NCBI RefSeq assembly: GCF_000764655.1
Contig: NZ_JRGL01000007.1
Location: 62,001 to 126,000 of the forward strand
DNA length: 64,000 bases
Origin: Aeromonas aquatica
GTDB lineage: Bacteria; Pseudomonadota; Gammaproteobacteria; Enterobacterales; Aeromonadaceae
Direction: 5' to 3'
Part shown: positions 10,306 through 22,898 of the stretch, one piece after another
Position numbering within the stretch: position 1 is the first letter of the stretch
Layout: every line of letters starts with the position of its first letter
Notes under the pieces: generated by a model
Told to the model about the DNA's origin: nothing
Seen by the model: only the letters and a program-made list of their open reading frames with translations
Database searches by the model: none
Position numbers and translations under genes: made by a program

Positions 10306-10781
10306 TATTGTTTCACCAGTAAGACGACGGCTTCGGTGGCAATCCCTTCCTTGCGCCCCGTAAAACCAAGCTGTTCGGTGGTGGTCGCCTTGACGTTCAC
10401 CCGATTCAAATCACATTGCAGATCCGCCGCCAGCACGGCGCACATGGCATCGATATGGGGCGCCATCTTGGGAGCCTGGGCGATGATGGTCACGTCCAGA
10501 TTGCCGATGGCATAACCCGCCTGCAGCACCCGGGCATAGACGTCCCGCAGCAGGATACGGCTGTCGATCCCCTTGAACTCGGCGGCGGTATCAGGGAAGT
10601 GGCGGCCGATATCACCGGCACCGATCGCCCCCAGCAGCGCATCGCTCACCGCGTGCAGCACCACATCACCGTCGGAGTGGGCCAGCAGCCCCTGTTCGTA
10701 CGGCACCGCTACCCCGCCCAGCATGCAGGGGCCGACCCCGCCAAATCGGTGTACATCAAAACCATGTCCAATGCGGATCAT
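10305..10781 (-). CDS. ispF: 2-C-methyl-D-erythritol 2,4-cyclodiphosphate synthase
   Basis: Fifth step of the MEP isoprenoid pathway, forming MEcPP with release of CMP. 158 aa. The zinc ligands are in GHGFDVHRF (D9, H11) and the [12 protein letters not shown] block, with the conserved DIGRHFPDT loop. The start overlaps the ispD stop by 4 bp (ATGA). Confidence 0.98.
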   Translation of the reverse strand: MIRIGHGFDVHRFGGVGPCMLGGVAVPYEQGLLAHSDGDVVLHAVSDALLGAIGAGDIGRHFPDTAAEFKGIDSRILLRDVYARVLQAGYAIGNLDVTIIAQAPKMAPHIDAMCAVLAADLQCDLNRVNVKATTTEQLGFTGRKEGIATEAVVLLVKQ

Positions 10782-11485
10782 GATGGCTCCTTGAACGATG
10801 AATTCTGTTGATCTAAAAACAGCCCCGCCAGAGAGAGATCCTCCGGCCGGGTCACCTTGATATTGTCGGCGCGCCCCTCCACCATCCGCACCGGGAAACC
10901 GGCCCGCTCCATGGCGGAGGCCTCATCGGTGATGCTGGCGCCGAGCGCCAATCCTTCTTCCAGCGCCCGCTTGAGGCGGACGGTGGGAAACATCTGCGGG
11001 GTCAGTGCATGCCAGAGCTGTTCGCGCTCGACGGTCGCCACTATGTTGCCAGCTGCGTCGGTGCGCTTCATGGTGTCCCGCACCCGACTGCCGAGGATGG
11101 CGCCATCGCAGGCCAGGGCCGCCGCGATGAGCGCATCGAGATCGCTGTGGCAGAGGCAGGGACGGGCGGCATCGTGCACCAGCACCCAGTCCGAGCTCGC
11201 CACCTGCAGGGCATTGAGCACCGAGTAGGCGCGCTCCGCGCCGCCTTCGACCCGCAGGATACGTGGATCGGCCGCGATGGGCAGGGCATCAAACCAGCCA
11301 TCGTGGGGCGCCAGCGCCACTATCACCTGGGCGATGGCCGGGTGGGACAGCAGACAGCCGAGGGTATGCTCCAGAATGGTCTTCCCCGCCAGCGGCAGGT
11401 ACTGCTTCGGGCACTCGGCGCCCATGCGGCTGCCGATACCGGCGGCCGGGACTATGGCGGTCAGCCCGGTTGGCAGATCAATCAT
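10778..11485 (-). CDS. ispD: 2-C-methyl-D-erythritol 4-phosphate cytidylyltransferase
   Basis: Third MEP-pathway step, joining MEP to CTP. About 235 aa. The nucleotide-binding loop [20 protein letters not shown] and the VHDAARPC and [15 protein letters not shown] motifs are intact. I chose the ATG at 11485, which overlaps the ftsB stop; a GTG four codons upstream (11497) is in frame and cannot be excluded. It is coupled by ATGA overlap to ispF. Confidence 0.96.
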   Translation of the reverse strand: MIDLPTGLTAIVPAAGIGSRMGAECPKQYLPLAGKTILEHTLGCLLSHPAIAQVIVALAPHDGWFDALPIAADPRILRVEGGAERAYSVLNALQVASSDWVLVHDAARPCLCHSDLDALIAAALACDGAILGSRVRDTMKRTDAAGNIVATVEREQLWHALTPQMFPTVRLKRALEEGLALGASITDEASAMERAGFPVRMVEGRADNIKVTRPEDLSLAGLFLDQQNSSFKEPS

Positions 11486-11795
11486 CGTAGGGCGCACCGT
11501 CCGGCTCTGTTACTTGGTCTTTTTCCTTGGGAATGATCCGGTAGAAGGTCTCGCCCTGCTTGATGTAACCAAGATCGTTGCGCGACAGCTCCTCGATGGC
11601 CTCGAGGCCCGAGGTGAGATCGTCGATCTCACGATAAATCAAATTGTTGCGATCCTTGAGAGTCAGATTGTCCTGCTGCTGCCGGTTGATGGCATCGGAG
11701 AGTTCCCGATAGTCGGAGAGGCCGTTCTTCCCCAGCCAGAAATCATACTGCAGCCCTCCCAACAGGAAGAGCAGGATAAGAGTGAATAGCCGCAT
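11478..11795 (-). CDS. ftsB: Cell division protein FtsB
   Basis: 105-aa single-pass membrane protein of the divisome, forming the FtsQLB complex that gates septal peptidoglycan synthesis. One N-terminal membrane helix (MRLFTLILLFLLGGLQYDFW) is followed by a coiled coil (AINRQQQDNLTLKDRNN) and a small C-terminal region. The start has AAGGAGA upstream; a longer upstream reading frame has no homology. It heads the ftsB-ispD-ispF-truD-surE run. Confidence 0.96.
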   Translation of the reverse strand: MRLFTLILLFLLGGLQYDFWLGKNGLSDYRELSDAINRQQQDNLTLKDRNNLIYREIDDLTSGLEAIEELSRNDLGYIKQGETFYRIIPKEKDQVTEPDGAPYDD

Positions 11796-11971
11796 GCACT
11801 GAATCTCCTTCAAGCGGCCTAGTTTCCCATATTCGCAGGCAAGACAAAAGGAAGCCGGTGTGCCAGACGGGTAAGGGGGAATAAAAAAACGGGCGGGATC
11901 CGGGGGGCGGATATGAAAAAACCGAGATAGAGAAGATGGTGAGGCTTTGTACCGCCCAGGCAACAGAGACG

Positions 11972-12002
11972 AAAAAGCCCCGCCACAAGGTGGCGGGGCT
12001 TT
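11972..12002. terminator. Terminator downstream of eno
   Basis: aaagccccgcca / tggcggggcttt is a 12-bp perfect stem with a 5-nt loop; on the minus strand it is followed by a T-rich tract. It separates eno from the ftsB cluster. Confidence 0.93.
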
Positions 12003-12026
12003 GCGCAGCTCAAGTGAAACTCGGCA

Positions 12027-13405
<1,379 letters not shown>

Positions 13406-13417
13406 ATTTATTTTAAA

Positions 13418-15073
<1,656 letters not shown>

Positions 15074-15121
15074 TTAGGGATTTTTAAGGGGTGCTTCGGG
15101 GATGAAGCAGGACGGGGAAAC

Positions 15122-15150
15122 AGTATACCAAAACCCCCTCTCCCAAACAA
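15122..15150 (-). promoter_or_regulatory. Sigma-70 promoter upstream of pyrG
   Basis: On the minus strand TTGTTT, a 17-bp spacer and TATACT. A C-run (CCCC) lies a few bases past the likely start site. Confidence 0.7.
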
Positions 15151-15196
15151 TGAACAAAAATCTATCAGGCTCGCCGCGCCCCCGTCTTGCGCCAAA

Positions 15197-15994
15197 TCAA
15201 CTTTGCTCGGTTTCCTTGGCCTTGTCCCAGGCCGCATCCAGCTTCTCCAGAGTACAATCGGTCATTTTCAAGCCTTCCGCAGCAATAAACTGCTCAACCT
15301 GACGAAAACGACGTTCGAACTTGGCGTTGGCGGCCCGCAGTACCTGCTCCGGATCCTTGCCCAGATGCCGCACCAGATTGACGGTGGCAAACAGCAGATC
15401 CCCGAGCTCGTCGCTCACCCGCTCCTCGTCCACGTCGACCATCAGCGCCTCTTCCATCACCTCCTCGATCTCTTCGTGGATCTTGTCCACCACGGGGCCG
15501 AGGGTCTTCCAGTCGAAACCGACGGTGGCGCAGCGCTTCTGGATCTTGGCGGCCCGGCTCAGGGCCGGCAGCGCGAGCGGAATGTCATCCAGCACGCTCT
15601 CTTTATCGAGGGCGGCCCGCTCTTTGGCCTTCTCTGCCTCCCAGTTCTGCTTCACTGCCTGCTCGTCCTCGAGGTCCGCCTCGGCGAACACATGGGGATG
15701 ACGGCGGATGAGCTTCTCGCTCACGGTATCGACGATATCGGCAAAGTCGAACAGCCCCTGTTCCTTGCCCAGCTGGGCGTAGAACACCACCTGGAACAGC
15801 AAATCGCCAAGTTCACCCTTTAATCCCTCCCAATCCCGGGTTTCGATGGCGTCGGCCACTTCGTAGGCCTCCTCCAGGGTGTGGGGGACTATGGTCTGGA
15901 AATCCTGCTTGAGGTCCCAGGGGCAACCGCCGTTCGGGTCGCGCAATTGAGCCATGATATCGAGTAGCTGGGGCAAGTCGTAATGCGAGGACAT
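15197..15994 (-). CDS. mazG: Nucleoside triphosphate pyrophosphohydrolase MazG
   Basis: Hydrolyses NTPs and dNTPs to NMP and pyrophosphate, and in E. coli lowers (p)ppGpp during starvation. 265 aa, the two-domain all-alpha NTP-PPase type, with EExxE-like motifs ([39 protein letters not shown]). It is immediately downstream of relA, a functionally coherent pairing in the stringent response. Confidence 0.97.
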   Translation of the reverse strand: MSSHYDLPQLLDIMAQLRDPNGGCPWDLKQDFQTIVPHTLEEAYEVADAIETRDWEGLKGELGDLLFQVVFYAQLGKEQGLFDFADIVDTVSEKLIRRHPHVFAEADLEDEQAVKQNWEAEKAKERAALDKESVLDDIPLALPALSRAAKIQKRCATVGFDWKTLGPVVDKIHEEIEEVMEEALMVDVDEERVSDELGDLLFATVNLVRHLGKDPEQVLRAANAKFERRFRQVEQFIAAEGLKMTDCTLEKLDAAWDKAKETEQS

Positions 15995-16021
15995 AAGCGG
16001 TTCACTTCATCAAAGGGGTCA

Positions 16022-16047
16022 AAGAACAACCGGCCACTGAGGCCGGT
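16022..16047 (-). terminator. Weak hairpin between relA and mazG
   Basis: accggcc / ggccggt with a 5-nt loop, followed on the minus strand by TGTTCTTT. The short imperfect T-tract suggests partial termination at most. Confidence 0.5.
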
Positions 16048-16056
16048 CGGTTGATG

Positions 16057-18267
16057 TCACAGGCGCTTGGCGCTGATCACGTCGTTGAGCTGGCTGAGCT
16101 TGGCCAGCGCCCGGTTGAAGGCGTTGATGTTGTAGATCTCCAGCTCCATGTCGATCTCCGCGGTCTGCTCGCGCACGTTGGAGCGCGAGCGCACCCCCAT
16201 CACGTTGATCTTCTCGTTGGCGAGCACCGTGGTGATGTCACGCAACAGGCCGGATCTGTCGTTGGAGAGGATCCGAATGGTGAGGCCATAACCGCCGGAG
16301 TAGTTCTCCCCCCAGACCGCCTCGATCAGCCGCTCCGGGTTGCGGCGGGACAGCTCCTTGAGCTGCTCGCAGTCCTCCCGGTGGATGGAGACGCCGCGCC
16401 CCATGGTGATGAAGCCCTGGATGCCGTCCCCCGGAATGGGCTGACAGCAGCGGGCGATGTGGGTCATCAGATTGCCGACCCCTTCCACTACGATGTGATC
16501 CTTGGGCTTGGGCCGGAACGGCACATTGGCCTTCTGCTCCAGCTTCGCCAGCAGGCGGCGATCCTCTTCCTCCGCCGTCGGCTTGTTGTAGCGGGTGTCC
16601 AGGTAGTTGAGCAGTTGGTTGATGCGAATGTCGCCGCTGCCGATGCCGGCAAGCAGGTCGTCCAGCTCCTCGGCATGGAAGCGCTCCAGCACCACCTTGT
16701 CCACCTTGGAGAGGGTCAGGTTGTGCCTGTCCAGCTCCTTCTCCAGCAGCTCCTTGCCAGCGGCGATGTTCTTGTCCCGATCCAGCTTTCTGAACCAGGT
16801 CGCCACCTTGGCCCGCGCCCGGCTGGAGCGCAGGAAGCCGGCGTTGGGGTTCATCCAGTCGCGGCTCGGGTTCGGCTCCTTCTGGGTGATCACCTCCACC
16901 TGATCGCCGGTCTGCAGGGTGTAGGTGAAGGGCACGATGCGGCCATCCACCTTGGTGCCGATGCAGCGGTGACCGATCATGCTGTGCACGTGGTAGGCAA
17001 AATCCAGCGGCGTGGCGCCGGCCGGCAGATCGATGACATCGCCCTTGGGGGTGAAGACATAGACTCTGTCTTCGAACACCTGACTGCGCAGATCGTCCAG
17101 CAGAGAGCCACTTTCCGACAGATCCTCCTGCCAGGCGAGGAGCTTGCGCAGCCACTCGATCTTGTCCTCGAAGGTGCTGGTCTTGGCGGCGACCTGGGCA
17201 CCTTCCTTGTAGCGCCAGTGGGCGGCGACACCGAGTTCGGCGTCCTGGTGCATCTGATCGGTCCGGATCTGGATCTCGACCGTCTTGCCCTCCTCCCCTA
17301 CCACCACGGTGTGGATGGACTGGTAGCCGTTGGGCTTGGGGTTGGCGACATAGTCGTCGAATTCACGGGGAATATGGTGGAAATGGGTGTGCACTATGCC
17401 GAGCGCCGCGTAGCAATCCTGCAGCCGCTTGGTCACCACCCGTACCGCGCGCACGTCGAACAGCTCGTTGAATTCGAGGTGCTTCTTCTGCATCTTGCGC
17501 CAGATGCTGTAGATGTGTTTAGGCCGGCCATAGACCTCGGCCTCGACTCCGGCTTCGGCAAGCGCATCGCGCAGGGACTGCACGAACTCACGGATGTAGC
17601 GCTCCCGATCGAGACGCTTCTCGTCGAGTTGCTTGGCAATCTGCTTGTAGGTGTCCGGGTGCAGGTAACGGAAGGCGAGATCTTCGAGCTCCCATTTCAG
17701 CTGACCTATGCCGAGGCGGTTGGCCAGCGGCGCATAGATGTTGGTGATCTCCTGGGCCATCAGCACCCGGGTCTCCTCATCCGCCAGCTTGGCCTCCCGC
17801 AGGCAGGCGATCCGCTCCGCCAGCTTGATGACGACGGCGCGCACATCCTCGACCATGGCGAGCAACATGCGGCGCACGTTGTCCACCTGCTCCGGCGAGG
17901 TTTCGCTGCGGTGCAGGGTCTGCAGGGAACGGATGGCCTCCATCTCCAGCACCCCTTCCACCAGCTTGGCGATTTTGGGGCCAAAGTCCTCTTCAAGCTT
18001 CTCCTGCTGGAGGAGGCCGGCTTCCACGAAGGGGTAGAGGATAGCTGCCTTGAGGGTGGCGAGATCCATGCTGAGCATCAGCAGTATGCCGACCATCTCG
18101 ACCCCGCGCACCAGCAGGCGGCTGGTGAGCGCCTCGTCACCGAGGGTCAGGCAATACTGGTAAGCGGTTCGCAGCTGATTCTTGTCGCCTTCACTCAGGG
18201 AGAGGGAACTGACCCACTCTTCCAGAGTGAAATTGTCTTTCAAATGAATATCGCGCACCGCAACCAT
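16057..18267 (-). CDS. relA: GTP pyrophosphokinase RelA
   Basis: Ribosome-associated (p)ppGpp synthetase triggered by uncharged tRNA. 736 aa from MVAVRDIHLKDNF. The layout is a degenerate N-terminal HD domain, the RelA/SpoT synthetase domain (YGRPKHIYSIWRKM; NGYQSIHT), TGS (VYVFTPKGDVIDLPAG), zinc-finger region (HIARCCQPIPGD) and C-terminal ACT. The HD catalytic motif is absent, so this is RelA rather than SpoT. AGGATTG precedes the start; an upstream in-frame extension is unsupported. Confidence 0.97.
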   Translation of the reverse strand: MVAVRDIHLKDNFTLEEWVSSLSLSEGDKNQLRTAYQYCLTLGDEALTSRLLVRGVEMVGILLMLSMDLATLKAAILYPFVEAGLLQQEKLEEDFGPKIAKLVEGVLEMEAIRSLQTLHRSETSPEQVDNVRRMLLAMVEDVRAVVIKLAERIACLREAKLADEETRVLMAQEITNIYAPLANRLGIGQLKWELEDLAFRYLHPDTYKQIAKQLDEKRLDRERYIREFVQSLRDALAEAGVEAEVYGRPKHIYSIWRKMQKKHLEFNELFDVRAVRVVTKRLQDCYAALGIVHTHFHHIPREFDDYVANPKPNGYQSIHTVVVGEEGKTVEIQIRTDQMHQDAELGVAAHWRYKEGAQVAAKTSTFEDKIEWLRKLLAWQEDLSESGSLLDDLRSQVFEDRVYVFTPKGDVIDLPAGATPLDFAYHVHSMIGHRCIGTKVDGRIVPFTYTLQTGDQVEVITQKEPNPSRDWMNPNAGFLRSSRARAKVATWFRKLDRDKNIAAGKELLEKELDRHNLTLSKVDKVVLERFHAEELDDLLAGIGSGDIRINQLLNYLDTRYNKPTAEEEDRRLLAKLEQKANVPFRPKPKDHIVVEGVGNLMTHIARCCQPIPGDGIQGFITMGRGVSIHREDCEQLKELSRRNPERLIEAVWGENYSGGYGLTIRILSNDRSGLLRDITTVLANEKINVMGVRSRSNVREQTAEIDMELEIYNINAFNRALAKLSQLNDVISAKRL

Positions 18268-18617
18268 GGTATCAATCCTTAAAATTGTGGGGTCGAAAGC
18301 CGGTGCTTTCCTGCCCCTCATCAGCTGATGAATGCCTCAAATGGGGATAAACAAGAGACTTTTCAAGGCATGTCATCCTCAAAGGTGACAGGAGTCTCCA
18401 ACAAGCCTTGCCGATCCCTGCGGGCCTAGATTACCCCAATCATTTTCTCTCAAACAGCACCCTGGATGCCAGATGGCCAGCATGAAAGCGCTCGCTGCCG
18501 GGGCTGGATTACCTTGTCCATTTTCTCTCGAGCAGCTCCCTGGATGCCAGATAGCCAGTATGAGAGAGCACATCCAGCCCCTACAACAAGCCAACTGTCG
18601 GGGCCGGATTACCTTCT
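18268..18617. other. 350-bp gap between relA and rlmD
   Basis: No gene is seen. The rlmD-proximal 200 bp is occupied by two degenerate extra copies of the rlmD 3' end (separate repeat entry). The 140 bp next to relA should hold the relA leader; I see no near-consensus promoter there. Confidence 0.6.
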
Positions 18618-18666
18618 TTATTTTCTCTCAAACAGCGCCATGGATTCCAGATGGCCGGTGTGAGGG
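18412..18666 (-). repeat. Three tandem copies of the rlmD 3' terminus
   Basis: A unit of about 60-78 bp occurs three times, with core starts near 18429, 18507 and 18607 (periods 78 and 100). The third copy is the real end of rlmD, coding HTGHLESMALFERK then stop. In the same reading sense the other two code SHTGYLASRELLERKWTR-stop and FHAGHLASRVLFERK-stop. Identity looks about 80-85 percent by eye. The copies keep the tail sequence and a stop although they lie outside the gene. Confidence 0.9.
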
Positions 18667-19940
18667 AACATGTCCAGCATCCCCAGGCGGGTCAGCCGGT
18701 AGCCCTCTTTCACCAGCACCTGACTGTCCCGCGCCAGGGTGACCGGGTTACAGGAAACATAGACCACCCGTTTCGGGGAAAGTGCCGCCACGTGGCTCAT
18801 CACCTCCAGCGCACCTGGCCTGGCCGGATCCAGCAAGACCAGGTCAAAGCCTTCCCGCGCCCAGGACATGCCGACGATGTCACCGCTCAAGTCCGCCTTG
18901 TAGAAGCGGGCGTTGTCGATGCCGTTGCGACGGGCGTTTTCTTCGGCGCGCGCCACCATGGCCAGCTCCCCCTCGACCCCCACCACCTCGCGGGCCTGAC
19001 GGGCCAGCGGCAGGGTGAAGTTGCCGATGCCGCAGAACAGATCCAGCACCTTGTCATCCTTGGTCGCCCCCAGCCAGGACAGCGCCTGGGCAACCATGCT
19101 CTGGTTGATGGGACCATTGACCTGAATGAAGTCACCGGGGGCGAATGCAAGAGCCAGGCCATCGAGGGAATAGCTCGGCTGGAATTGCTGACGCAGGGGT
19201 TCTATCTGCTCGTCCGCGGCCTGCAGGTAGAGATCGATGCCCTGAGCCTCGGCAAACTCCACCAGCAGGGCGCGGTCCATCTCGTTGGGGCGGCCGGTGT
19301 GGCGCAGCAGCATCATGATGCCCTGCTCGGCCTGGATGAACTCGGCATGACCCAGCTCACGCTGGCTCTTGAGGCGATTGAGACAGTCGCGCAGCGGGTT
19401 GATGAGGGCAGACAGGGGCGCGCTCAGCACGGGACAACCGCTGATCTCCACCAGGTCATTGGACTGGCGACGGCGGAAGCCGACCCGGGTGCAGCGACCG
19501 TTCTTGTCAAACTTGATGGCCAGGCGGCAGACCCGGCGATAGGCACGGGACTCGCCGGTCAGCACGGGCTCCAGCGTCGGTGCCTGGATGTTGCCGAGCC
19601 GCTCGAACAGGCTGACCAGCCCGGCCTCCTTGACCGCCTGCTGATCCGCTTCGCCGAGGTGCTGGGCACTGCAACCGCCGCACTCGCGATAATGGGGGCA
19701 GAAGGGATCGATGCGATTGGCCGCCGGGGTCACTATCTGTTGCAGGGCGGCGTGGGCATAGTGCTTCTTGTCATCGACGATGCGAGCCTTGATCAGCTCA
19801 CCGGGGAGTGCCCCTTCGACGAAGATGGCCTTGCCCTGATGACGGCCGACACCGACACAGTGGTGGTCCAGACTGTCTATCGTAAATTCAATACGTTGGG
19901 GCTGGGTGGATTTCTTTTGGGGCTTGAAAAACTGGGCCAT
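18618..19940 (-). CDS. rlmD: 23S rRNA (uracil(1939)-C5)-methyltransferase RlmD
   Basis: SAM-dependent methyltransferase that makes m5U1939 in 23S rRNA. 440 aa. It has an N-terminal TRAM domain (EFTIDSLDHHCVGVGRHQGK), the four-Cys iron-sulfur cluster region (CPHYRECGGCSAQH), the SAM motif VLDLFCGIGNFTLPLA, and the catalytic Cys in YVSCNPVTLARD. It is divergent from barA. Its last ~20 codons are duplicated twice downstream. Confidence 0.97.
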   Translation of the reverse strand: MAQFFKPQKKSTQPQRIEFTIDSLDHHCVGVGRHQGKAIFVEGALPGELIKARIVDDKKHYAHAALQQIVTPAANRIDPFCPHYRECGGCSAQHLGEADQQAVKEAGLVSLFERLGNIQAPTLEPVLTGESRAYRRVCRLAIKFDKNGRCTRVGFRRRQSNDLVEISGCPVLSAPLSALINPLRDCLNRLKSQRELGHAEFIQAEQGIMMLLRHTGRPNEMDRALLVEFAEAQGIDLYLQAADEQIEPLRQQFQPSYSLDGLALAFAPGDFIQVNGPINQSMVAQALSWLGATKDDKVLDLFCGIGNFTLPLARQAREVVGVEGELAMVARAEENARRNGIDNARFYKADLSGDIVGMSWAREGFDLVLLDPARPGALEVMSHVAALSPKRVVYVSCNPVTLARDSQVLVKEGYRLTRLGMLDMFPHTGHLESMALFERK

Positions 19941-20016
19941 AAAACTTGGTGCCTATAGGTGGCTATGTCATGATTGTGGAATCTGCAGCAGGCCATTGTC
20001 CCACAAGAATAATAGT

Positions 20017-20181
20017 ATGACCAAATACGGTCTGAGGGCCCGGGCTGTGGCATTCAACCCTATCGCCAATGCTGACCATAAGTGGCCCATGGATATGACC
20101 CGATACGGCCCCCAAGCCCGTGCTGCAATGACCCTTATCTTCCTGCCCATCTTCATCATCGCCGGTGGTTTATCAGCATGA
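20017..20181 (+). other. 54-codon upstream frame made of two barA 5'-end copies
   Basis: An open frame starts ATG at 20017 and ends in a TGA that overlaps the barA ATG (ATGA). It reads MTKYGLRARAVAF..., then MTRYGPQARAAMTLIFLPIF..., two imperfect repeats of the barA N-terminus MTRYGLRARVLAFTILP. The second half would make a single hydrophobic segment. There is no clear Shine-Dalgarno, so it may be untranslated debris or a leader coupled to barA. Confidence 0.35.
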
Positions 20182-20260
20182 CTAGATACGGTCTGCGGGC
20201 CCGTGTGCTGGCTTTTACCATATTGCCAACCCTGATCATCGGCGGCCTGATTGCCGGGTA
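20017..20260 (+). repeat. Three tandem copies of the barA 5' end
   Basis: Copies start at 20017, 20095 and 20178 (periods 78 and 83); the last is the real barA start. All begin ATGAC then a purine-rich triplet and ATACGG. Similarity covers the start codon, the Arg-rich cytoplasmic tip and part of the first membrane helix. The copies have diverged at third positions and beyond, so they are not recent. Confidence 0.9.
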
Positions 20261-22898
20261 TTTCACCTTCCACCGCTATCATCAGCTGGAAAACAACCTG
20301 ATCGACCAGGGCATCAACATCATCGAGCCCCTGGCCATCGCCAGCGAATACGGCATGACCCAGCACAGCCGCGAGTCCCTCAAGCGGCTGATCGGGCTCA
20401 CCCATCGCAAGAATTCGCCCTTCATCAAGTCCATCGCCGTCTTCACCCAGGACAACCAGCTGTTCGTCACCTCCAACTACCACAGGGACTTCGGCCAGTT
20501 GCGCCTGCCCGATGGCAGCGCCATCCCGGAGTTGACCAGCGTCTCCTTCAACGGTGATGACATCATCCTGCGCACCCCGATCCAGGCCGAGACCAGCCTG
20601 GACGGCTTCCCCCTGCCGAGCGATCTGGAGCCGCCGGTGATCGGCTACATCTCCATGCAGCTCGCCACCGACAGGGCCATCGTCCTGCAGTATCGGGATG
20701 CCTTCTTCGCCGTGCTCATGGTGCTCATCGGCCTCGCCATCAGCACCCTGTTCGGCTTCCGGTTGGTCAAGAGCGTGACCCAGCCCATCACCGACATGGT
20801 GCAAGCGGTGCACCGGATCAGGGAGGGGCGGCTCGATACCCGGGTCAGCGGCCAGCTCACCGGTGAGCTGGACATGCTGAAGAACGGCATCAACGCCATG
20901 GCCAAGGCGCTGTCTGAATACCATGAGGAGATGCAGCAGAACATCGATCAGGCCACCTCTGACTTGCGCGAGACCCTCGAACAGATAGAGATCCAGAACG
21001 TCGAGCTCGACATGGCGAAGAAACGGGCCCAGGAGGCGGCCAGGGTCAAGTCGGAGTTCCTTGCCAACATGTCCCACGAGCTGCGCACCCCCCTGAACGG
21101 CGTCATCGGCTTCACCCGCCAGTTGCTCAAGACCAGCCTGACCCCGAACCAGGCCGACTACATGCAGACCATCGAAAAGTCGGCGCGCAACCTGCTCGGC
21201 ATCATCAACGACATCCTCGATTTTTCGAAACTCGAGGCCGGCAAGCTGCAGCTGGAGCACATCCCCTTCAGCCTGCGCGACACCCTCAACGAGACCATGC
21301 ACCTGCTGGGGCCCAGCGCCCACGACAAGCAGCTGGAGCTCTCCTTGCAGGTGGATGCCGCGGTGCCGGACTATCTCACCGGCGATCCCATGCGCCTGCA
21401 GCAGGTGCTGACCAACCTCACCGGCAACGCCATCAAGTTCACCGAGCACGGCAACGTGGATGTCCGCGTCGAGCAGACCGGCGGTGCCCATGGCAACAAG
21501 GTGCGCCTCAAGGTGCTGATCCGCGATACCGGCATCGGTATCTCCGAGGAGCAGCAACGCCAGCTGTTCCAGGCCTTCAACCAGGCCGACTCCTCGATCT
21601 CGCGCCGCTACGGCGGCACCGGTCTCGGCCTCGTCATCACCCAGAAGCTGGTGCAGCAGATGGGTGGCCAGATCCGGTTCGAGTCCGAATTCGGCAAGGG
21701 CTCCGTCTTCTCCTTCAACCTGGAGCTGGACGTCTCCCCCCTGCCCCAGACCGACAGACTGCCGCTGGATGGGATCCAGGGCAAGCGGGTCTGGCTGCTG
21801 GAGCCGGATCCCTTCGCCCACGCCTCCCTGCACGTCCTGCTGGCCGAATGGCAGCTGGATGTGCAATCCCTGTCCATCGACGCCGACTGGCCCGAGATGA
21901 ACAGTCAGGACATCGTCATCATCGGCAGCAGCACCCTGCACACTCCGCAGCAGGTGATCCGCCGCCTCGATGCCCTGAGCGGACAACACAACGCCATAGT
22001 GGTGCTCAGCAGCCACGAGCCCGCCCTGTATGACGCCATGCAGGCTCACGGCGCCCAGCACTGCCTCTCCAAGCCCATCAATCACCGCAAGCTGCTCAAC
22101 GCCCTGCTCTCCCCGGACGCCGTCCGGAGCATCCCGCTGCCGGCCCCGTCACAGCGCCAGGTGCAGGACGTCAAGGTGCTGGCGGTGGATGACAATGCCG
22201 CCAACCTCAAGCTCATCGCGGCCATGCTCAAGGAGATGGTGAGCCAGGTGGTAGTGTGCAAGAACGGCAAGGAGGCAGTCAGCCTGGCCCAGAGCCAGCC
22301 GTTCGACATCATCTTCATGGATATCCAGATGCCGATCATGGACGGCATCAGCGCCACCCAGGCGATACGCCACCACTCCCTCAACACCGAGACCCCCATA
22401 GTCGCGGTCACCGCCCACGCCATTCCCGGCGAGCGGGAGCGACTGATCCGCCAGGGCATGGACGACTATCTGGCCAAGCCCATCGACGAGAGCATGCTGG
22501 CGCAGCTCATCACCGACTTCGCCCATCGCCGCCACCAGAATCACGGGGATCAGCAGATAGACTGGTCACTGGCAGTGCGCCAGGCCGCCGGCAAGACGGA
22601 TCTCGCCCTGGAGATGCTGCGCATGCTGCTGGCCAGCTTCGATGAGGTGGAGCCCGTGCTGGAGGCGGCGCTGGCGGGTGAGGTGGACGATGCCGAAGTC
22701 CTGGCTCAGCTCCATCGCCTCAACGGCGGCTGTGCCTACTCAGGGGTGCCAGGCCTGCAACGTCTGCTCTCCCAGCTCGAGCAGCAGCTGCGCGACGGGG
22801 TGCCGGTCAGCGAGCTGGAGCCCGAGCTGCTGGAGCTGCAGGATGCGCTGGAGCAGGTGCGCCAGGAGGCCCCCCGCTACCTCGGGGCGACCGAATAA
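20178..22898 (+). CDS. barA: Hybrid sensor histidine kinase BarA
   Basis: Tripartite sensor kinase that phosphorylates the response regulator UvrY (GacA-type) to activate Csr-family small RNAs. 906 aa. Two membrane helices (residues ~10-30 and ~175-200) flank a periplasmic domain, followed by HAMP, HisKA with H300 in MSHELRTPLNG, an ATPase domain (GGTGLGLVITQKL), a degenerate first receiver, a second receiver with D715 (FMDIQMP), and a C-terminal HPt with H846 (LHRLNGG). The start is the copy whose frame runs through the kinase; two decayed copies of this 5' end precede it. Confidence 0.96.
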   Translation: MTRYGLRARVLAFTILPTLIIGGLIAGYFTFHRYHQLENNLIDQGINIIEPLAIASEYGMTQHSRESLKRLIGLTHRKNSPFIKSIAVFTQDNQLFVTSNYHRDFGQLRLPDGSAIPELTSVSFNGDDIILRTPIQAETSLDGFPLPSDLEPPVIGYISMQLATDRAIVLQYRDAFFAVLMVLIGLAISTLFGFRLVKSVTQPITDMVQAVHRIREGRLDTRVSGQLTGELDMLKNGINAMAKALSEYHEEMQQNIDQATSDLRETLEQIEIQNVELDMAKKRAQEAARVKSEFLANMSHELRTPLNGVIGFTRQLLKTSLTPNQADYMQTIEKSARNLLGIINDILDFSKLEAGKLQLEHIPFSLRDTLNETMHLLGPSAHDKQLELSLQVDAAVPDYLTGDPMRLQQVLTNLTGNAIKFTEHGNVDVRVEQTGGAHGNKVRLKVLIRDTGIGISEEQQRQLFQAFNQADSSISRRYGGTGLGLVITQKLVQQMGGQIRFESEFGKGSVFSFNLELDVSPLPQTDRLPLDGIQGKRVWLLEPDPFAHASLHVLLAEWQLDVQSLSIDADWPEMNSQDIVIIGSSTLHTPQQVIRRLDALSGQHNAIVVLSSHEPALYDAMQAHGAQHCLSKPINHRKLLNALLSPDAVRSIPLPAPSQRQVQDVKVLAVDDNAANLKLIAAMLKEMVSQVVVCKNGKEAVSLAQSQPFDIIFMDIQMPIMDGISATQAIRHHSLNTETPIVAVTAHAIPGERERLIRQGMDDYLAKPIDESMLAQLITDFAHRRHQNHGDQQIDWSLAVRQAAGKTDLALEMLRMLLASFDEVEPVLEAALAGEVDDAEVLAQLHRLNGGCAYSGVPGLQRLLSQLEQQLRDGVPVSELEPELLELQDALEQVRQEAPRYLGATE

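Noticed and set aside
16051-18282. Plus-strand open frame of about 740 codons opposite relA
   Set aside because: Antisense to relA with no recognisable domain.
18412-18666. Possible CRISPR array
   Set aside because: Only three units, imperfect and 78/100 bp apart, and they match the rlmD coding end rather than a repeat-spacer pattern.
20017-20181. Mobile element as the source of the barA upstream copies
   Set aside because: No terminal inverted repeats, transposase or flanking target duplications other than the barA-derived units themselves.
19968-22085. Minus-strand open frame of about 700 codons opposite barA
   Set aside because: Shadow of the barA kinase gene; composition and lack of motifs fit antisense reading.
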